Positions 61,338 through 64,000 of a stretch of DNA of 64,000 bases are shown one piece after another. The notes under the pieces are model-generated. The model saw only the letters and a program-made list of their open reading frames with translations. It was not told the origin of the DNA and did not search any database. The position numbers and the translations under genes are program-made. The stretch is from NCBI GenBank assembly GCA_016000195.1, contig JAECRO010000001.1:89175-153174 (forward strand), written 5' to 3'. This DNA is from Burkholderiales bacterium (GTDB lineage Bacteria; Pseudomonadota; Gammaproteobacteria; Burkholderiales; Burkholderiaceae_C). Every line of letters begins with the position of its first letter. Positions within the stretch are counted from its first letter, which is position 1.

Positions 61338-62858
61338 TCATTGCTCTTGGGCCGCTGCGGGTGCAGCGGCGTCGCCGGCGTCATCGGTAAACCAATGGGC
61401 GCGTGCGGTCATGATCAGGGCTTTGGCCTCGTCCGCAGACTGGCCGGTTATCTCGGTAAGCTCATCCACGGCCAGATCGGCCAGGTCGTCGCGGGTGGCA
61501 ACACCCGCTTCGGTCAATTTGGCAATCAGCTCGGGCGTCAAGCCTTCAACGTCGCGCAGATTCTGCGAAACACCGCCGACATTTTCTTCCTGGGCGATTT
61601 CCATCGTCAACAGTGCATCTTTGGCGCGGGTGCGCAGCTCGTTGACGGTATCTTCATCGAAAGATTCGATTTCGAGCATTTCCTGCAGCGGCACATAGGC
61701 CACTTCTTCCAGGCTGGTAAAGCCTTCGGAAATCAGGATGTCGGCGATTTCCTGGTCCACGTCGAGCTTGGCCATGAACAGCTTGCGGCTGCTGTCGGTT
61801 TCGCTGGCCTGCTTTTGGGCCGACTCGTTGGCATCCATGATGTTGATCTTCCAGCCGGTCAGCTCGGACGCCAGGCGCACGTTCTGACCGCCACGGCCGA
61901 TGGCGATGGCGAGGTTTTCCTCATCCACCACCACGTCCATGGCATGACGCTCTTCATCCACCACGATGGACGACACGTTGGCCGGCGCCAAGGCACCGAT
62001 CACGAACTGGGCCGGATCTTCGCTCCACAGCACGATATCGACGCGCTCGCCGGCCAGCTCGTTGGTCACGCCATTGACGCGGGTGCCGCGAACGCCGACG
62101 CAGGTGCCGATCGGGTCAACGCGTTTGTCATGCGACAGCACGGCGATCTTGGCGCGGGAACCGGCGTCGCGGGCGCAGGATTTGATTTCAAGCAGGCCCT
62201 GCTCGATCTCGGGGACTTCCTGGCGGAACAGCTCGATCATGTACTCCGGCGCGGTCCGCGACAGGATGATCGGGGCGCCGCGCAGCGTGGTGTCCACTTC
62301 CATGATCATGGCGCGAACGCGGTCGCCGGTACGCAGGTTTTCCTTCGGAATCATGTCGCTGCGGCGCAGACGGCCTTCGACACGGCCGGATTCGACAATC
62401 AGGTCGCCCTTGTCCATGCGCTTGACGGTGCCGACAAAAATCTTGTCGCCGCGCGACATGAAGTCATTGAGCAGCATTTCGCGCTCGGCATCACGGATTT
62501 TTTGCAAAATGACCTGTTTGGCGGCCTGCGCACCAATACGGCCAATCGGCAGGCTTTCCACCGGCTTTTCAATGTAGTCGCCCTCTTCGATGTCGGCGAT
62601 CTCGTCGCGCGCATCGGTGACCAGTTCTTCGGCTTCCGGATTTTGCAGGCCGGCCTCGTCAGCCACCACCAGCCAGCGGCGGAAGGTTTCGTAATTTCCG
62701 CTGTCACGGTCAACCGCAACACGGATGTCAACGCCATCGGCATAAACTTTCTTGGTGGCAGAGGCGAGCGCAAGCTCGACGGCGCCAAAGACGACGTCGC
62801 GTTCAACGTTTTTTTCACGCGAGATGGCATCAACCAACATCAACAGTTCGCGATTCAT
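61338..62858 (-). CDS. nusA: Transcription termination/antitermination factor NusA
   Basis: NusA (506 aa) binds RNA polymerase and RNA and controls pausing and termination. The N-terminal domain covers residues 1-130, the S1 domain has [23 protein letters not shown] domains follow ([39 protein letters not shown]). Two acidic C-terminal repeats ([20 protein letters not shown], ...[20 protein letters not shown]) are as in E. coli. The leader with a terminator-like hairpin upstream of rimP is a possible target of NusA feedback. Confidence 0.97.
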   Translation of the reverse strand: MNRELLMLVDAISREKNVERDVVFGAVELALASATKKVYADGVDIRVAVDRDSGNYETFRRWLVVADEAGLQNPEAEELVTDARDEIADIEEGDYIEKPVESLPIGRIGAQAAKQVILQKIRDAEREMLLNDFMSRGDKIFVGTVKRMDKGDLIVESGRVEGRLRRSDMIPKENLRTGDRVRAMIMEVDTTLRGAPIILSRTAPEYMIELFRQEVPEIEQGLLEIKSCARDAGSRAKIAVLSHDKRVDPIGTCVGVRGTRVNGVTNELAGERVDIVLWSEDPAQFVIGALAPANVSSIVVDEERHAMDVVVDEENLAIAIGRGGQNVRLASELTGWKINIMDANESAQKQASETDSSRKLFMAKLDVDQEIADILISEGFTSLEEVAYVPLQEMLEIESFDEDTVNELRTRAKDALLTMEIAQEENVGGVSQNLRDVEGLTPELIAKLTEAGVATRDDLADLAVDELTEITGQSADEAKALIMTARAHWFTDDAGDAAAPAAAQEQ

Positions 62859-62880
62859 TTCACAAGCCTGCCTTTCTAAA

Positions 62881-63489
62881 TTATTTATCTATGGATGTAT
62901 CGGCAACAGATTTTGGTCTGCGGCCCTTGAAATCAACCACCGGCGCCAAACGCGCCTGATTGATTTCATCCAGCGTGAAGCCCAGCGCCTGCAGCGGCGC
63001 GGGAATTCTTTTCTTGCTGATTTTCTGGCCCGGCTTGACAGCAGGCTCGTCGCTCCAGACGATTTGCCAGCCCGCCTTGCCATCCACCGGCTCAGCCCGC
63101 TCCAGCGTGCCACGGAATTTTTTTCGGCTGGCCGAGACGGTTGAACCCGCGCTTGCGGCCACGCCAATCGGCGCCTTGAGCGTGATGTCGATCAGCTCGC
63201 CGGCAAAGCGCTCAAAATCTTTTTCATTGCGCAGGGGCCGGTCAATGCCGGGGGAACTGACTTCAAGCCGTGAATACTCGGCGCCTTCGACTTCAAGCAC
63301 AAACTGCAACTGGCGCGTGACCTTTTCGCAGTCTTCGGCATTGATGAACTGCTCGGCGCCTGGGACCGTACCGGCAAGATAAGGCATGTCAATCGTGACA
63401 CGCAGCAAGCCGCCGCCAGTTCGTTCGATCTCGACCAACTCGTAGCCCAGCCCCGTTACCGTTTGCTCAATCGTCTCTTGCAAAGCCAT
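62881..63489 (-). CDS. rimP: Ribosome maturation factor RimP
   Basis: RimP (202 aa) is needed for 30S assembly. It begins [23 protein letters not shown] and contains [23 protein letters not shown], the conserved hallmark. The C-terminal 35 residues ([23 protein letters not shown] and on) are longer than in E. coli. It is the first gene of the operon, 22 bp before nusA. Confidence 0.95.
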   Translation of the reverse strand: MALQETIEQTVTGLGYELVEIERTGGGLLRVTIDMPYLAGTVPGAEQFINAEDCEKVTRQLQFVLEVEGAEYSRLEVSSPGIDRPLRNEKDFERFAGELIDITLKAPIGVAASAGSTVSASRKKFRGTLERAEPVDGKAGWQIVWSDEPAVKPGQKISKKRIPAPLQALGFTLDEINQARLAPVVDFKGRRPKSVADTSIDK

Positions 63490-63560
63490 TCAGTCTTTCG
63501 TCCCTTTGTTTATCTGCTTACTTTTATCTGCTTTTTGCCTGTGTGCAAAAACAAACGCCC

Positions 63561-63590
63561 AAAAAAAATGGGCGGTGAAAACCCGCCCAT
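63561..63590 (-). terminator. Rho-independent terminator or attenuator ahead of rimP
   Basis: On the minus strand ATGGGCGG, a seven-base loop (GTTTTCA) and CCGCCCAT form a stem followed by eight T. It lies 72 bp before the rimP start. It may end the ABC transporter transcript, but a putative promoter lies between that gene and this hairpin, so operon transcripts would also meet it. Confidence 0.88.
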
Positions 63591-63609
63591 TTGGTCGTGT
63601 GAAGCGCGT

Positions 63610-63638
63610 ATTCTAGCGCAAAGGACGCTGTAAAGCAA
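63610..63638 (-). promoter_or_regulatory. Putative sigma-70 promoter of the rimP-nusA-infB operon
   Basis: On the minus strand TTGCTT, a 17-bp spacer and TAGAAT form a -35/-10 pair (three and five matches of six). The start of transcription would be near 63603, just ahead of the terminator-like hairpin. The weak -35 box limits confidence. Confidence 0.45.
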
Positions 63639-63698
63639 CCATTTTCATGCCCGTCATGCCTGCAAGCGGCAACAAATGCAAGCCATCCGGCAGAGCCA

Positions 63699-64000
63699 TC
63701 ATCCCTGGGCAAGCAATATCCGCGTGTAGGGATGGCGCGGCGCGTCCAGCACCTCCAGCACGCTGCCCGATTCGACGATTTCGCCGTCTTTCATCACCAT
63801 CACCTCGTGGGCCATGGCGCGGATCACGTCGATGTCGTGCGTGATCAGCAGATAGCTCAGGCCGCGCTCCCGCTGCAGCCGCTGCAGCAGCGCCAGCACC
63901 TGCTTCTGGATCGTCACATCCAGCGCACTGGTGGGCTCGTCCAGCACCAGCAGGCCGGGGTTGATGATGAGCACGCGGGCAATCGCCAGCCGCTGGCGCT
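63699..64000 (-). CDS. ABC transporter ATP-binding protein, C-terminal part (oligopeptide type)
   Basis: The gene enters from the right edge. Visible are [20 protein letters not shown] with the end of the signature motif and Walker [16 protein letters not shown] (D-loop) and [20 protein letters not shown] with the H-loop histidine. The ending ([22 protein letters not shown]) is typical of the second ATPase half of Opp/Dpp/YejF-type peptide importers. The substrate cannot be decided from this part. Confidence 0.88.
   Translation of the reverse strand, partial: RQRLAIARVLIINPGLLVLDEPTSALDVTIQKQVLALLQRLQRERGLSYLLITHDIDVIRAMAHEVMVMKDGEIVESGSVLEVLDAPRHPYTRILLAQG

Overview
The window (about 62-64% GC by eye) reads as a chromosomal segment of a betaproteobacterium of the Comamonadaceae, most like Polaromonas. 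The grounds are the gene orders mltG-tmk-holB-pilZ-tatD, dnaX-ybaB-recR, smpB/ratA/rnfH and rimP-nusA-infB-rbfA-truB-typA, the protein sequences, and two dispersed repeat families that I associate with this family. The organism looks like a diazotroph that can also oxidise reduced sulfur. The genus is an inference; no rRNA gene is present.

Layout. 1-3.2 kb: end of a sulfur-oxidation cluster (cytochrome fragment, flavocytochrome c sulfide dehydrogenase flavoprotein, a ParA-like ATPase, soxY, soxZ). 3.4-6.7 kb: dnaX with a predicted programmed -1 frameshift, ybaB, recR, a MAPEG protein. 7-11 kb: mltD, gloB, a methyltransferase, rnhA. 11-14.3 kb: molybdenum cofactor genes moeA-mobA-moaA. 14.4-15.95 kb: a decayed strip with a YoeB/YefM-like toxin-antitoxin pair, an M15-peptidase-like protein and remnants of two dehydrogenases. 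15.96-20.84 kb (minus): an isc-type Fe-S assembly operon (iscS-iscU-erpA/iscA-iscA-hscA-fdx, no hscB or iscR) with a -24/-12 promoter. 21.2-35.5 kb (plus): nifA, then a 12-kb operon starting at nifB behind two NifA sites, an IHF site and a -24/-12 promoter. It carries ferredoxins, IscA, LRV protein, two NifZ, NifS, NifT and a tail of poorly characterised proteins (lysine-less DegT family member, SIR2-like, amine oxidase, HepT-like, SelO). 35.7-42.4 kb: NRDE protein, ygfZ, mltG, tmk, holB, pilZ, tatD, ankyrin protein. 42.4-43.55 kb: two tRNA genes embedded in IS debris. 43.6-51 kb: frameshifted cyclase, ldcA, a tadA-hydrolase fusion, guaA, guaB. 51-64 kb: rnfH, ratA, smpB, an enoyl-CoA hydratase-family gene, an EamA transporter, typA, truB, rbfA, infB, nusA, rimP and a truncated ABC ATPase.

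How the parts work together. NifA (oxygen-sensitive type, Cys-X11-Cys-X19-Cys-X4-Cys) and sigma-54 probably drive both the nifB operon and the divergent isc operon, so that FeMo-cofactor synthesis, Fe-S cluster supply and electron carriers rise together. The molybdenum-cofactor genes belong to a separate pathway (molybdopterin enzymes), although both use molybdenum. nifHDK are not in the window.

The most unusual structure is a roughly 65-75 bp palindromic repeat present nine times. Six copies lie inside protein genes (dnaX, moeA, ygfZ, ldcA-like, the hydratase gene, truB), always without breaking the frame. In several cases they appear as an extra peptide loop, resembling the Rickettsia palindromic elements in behaviour. 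A second GC-rich repeat sits within a few bases of three stop codons. The poorly characterised tail of the nif operon is the best candidate for an undescribed functional module.
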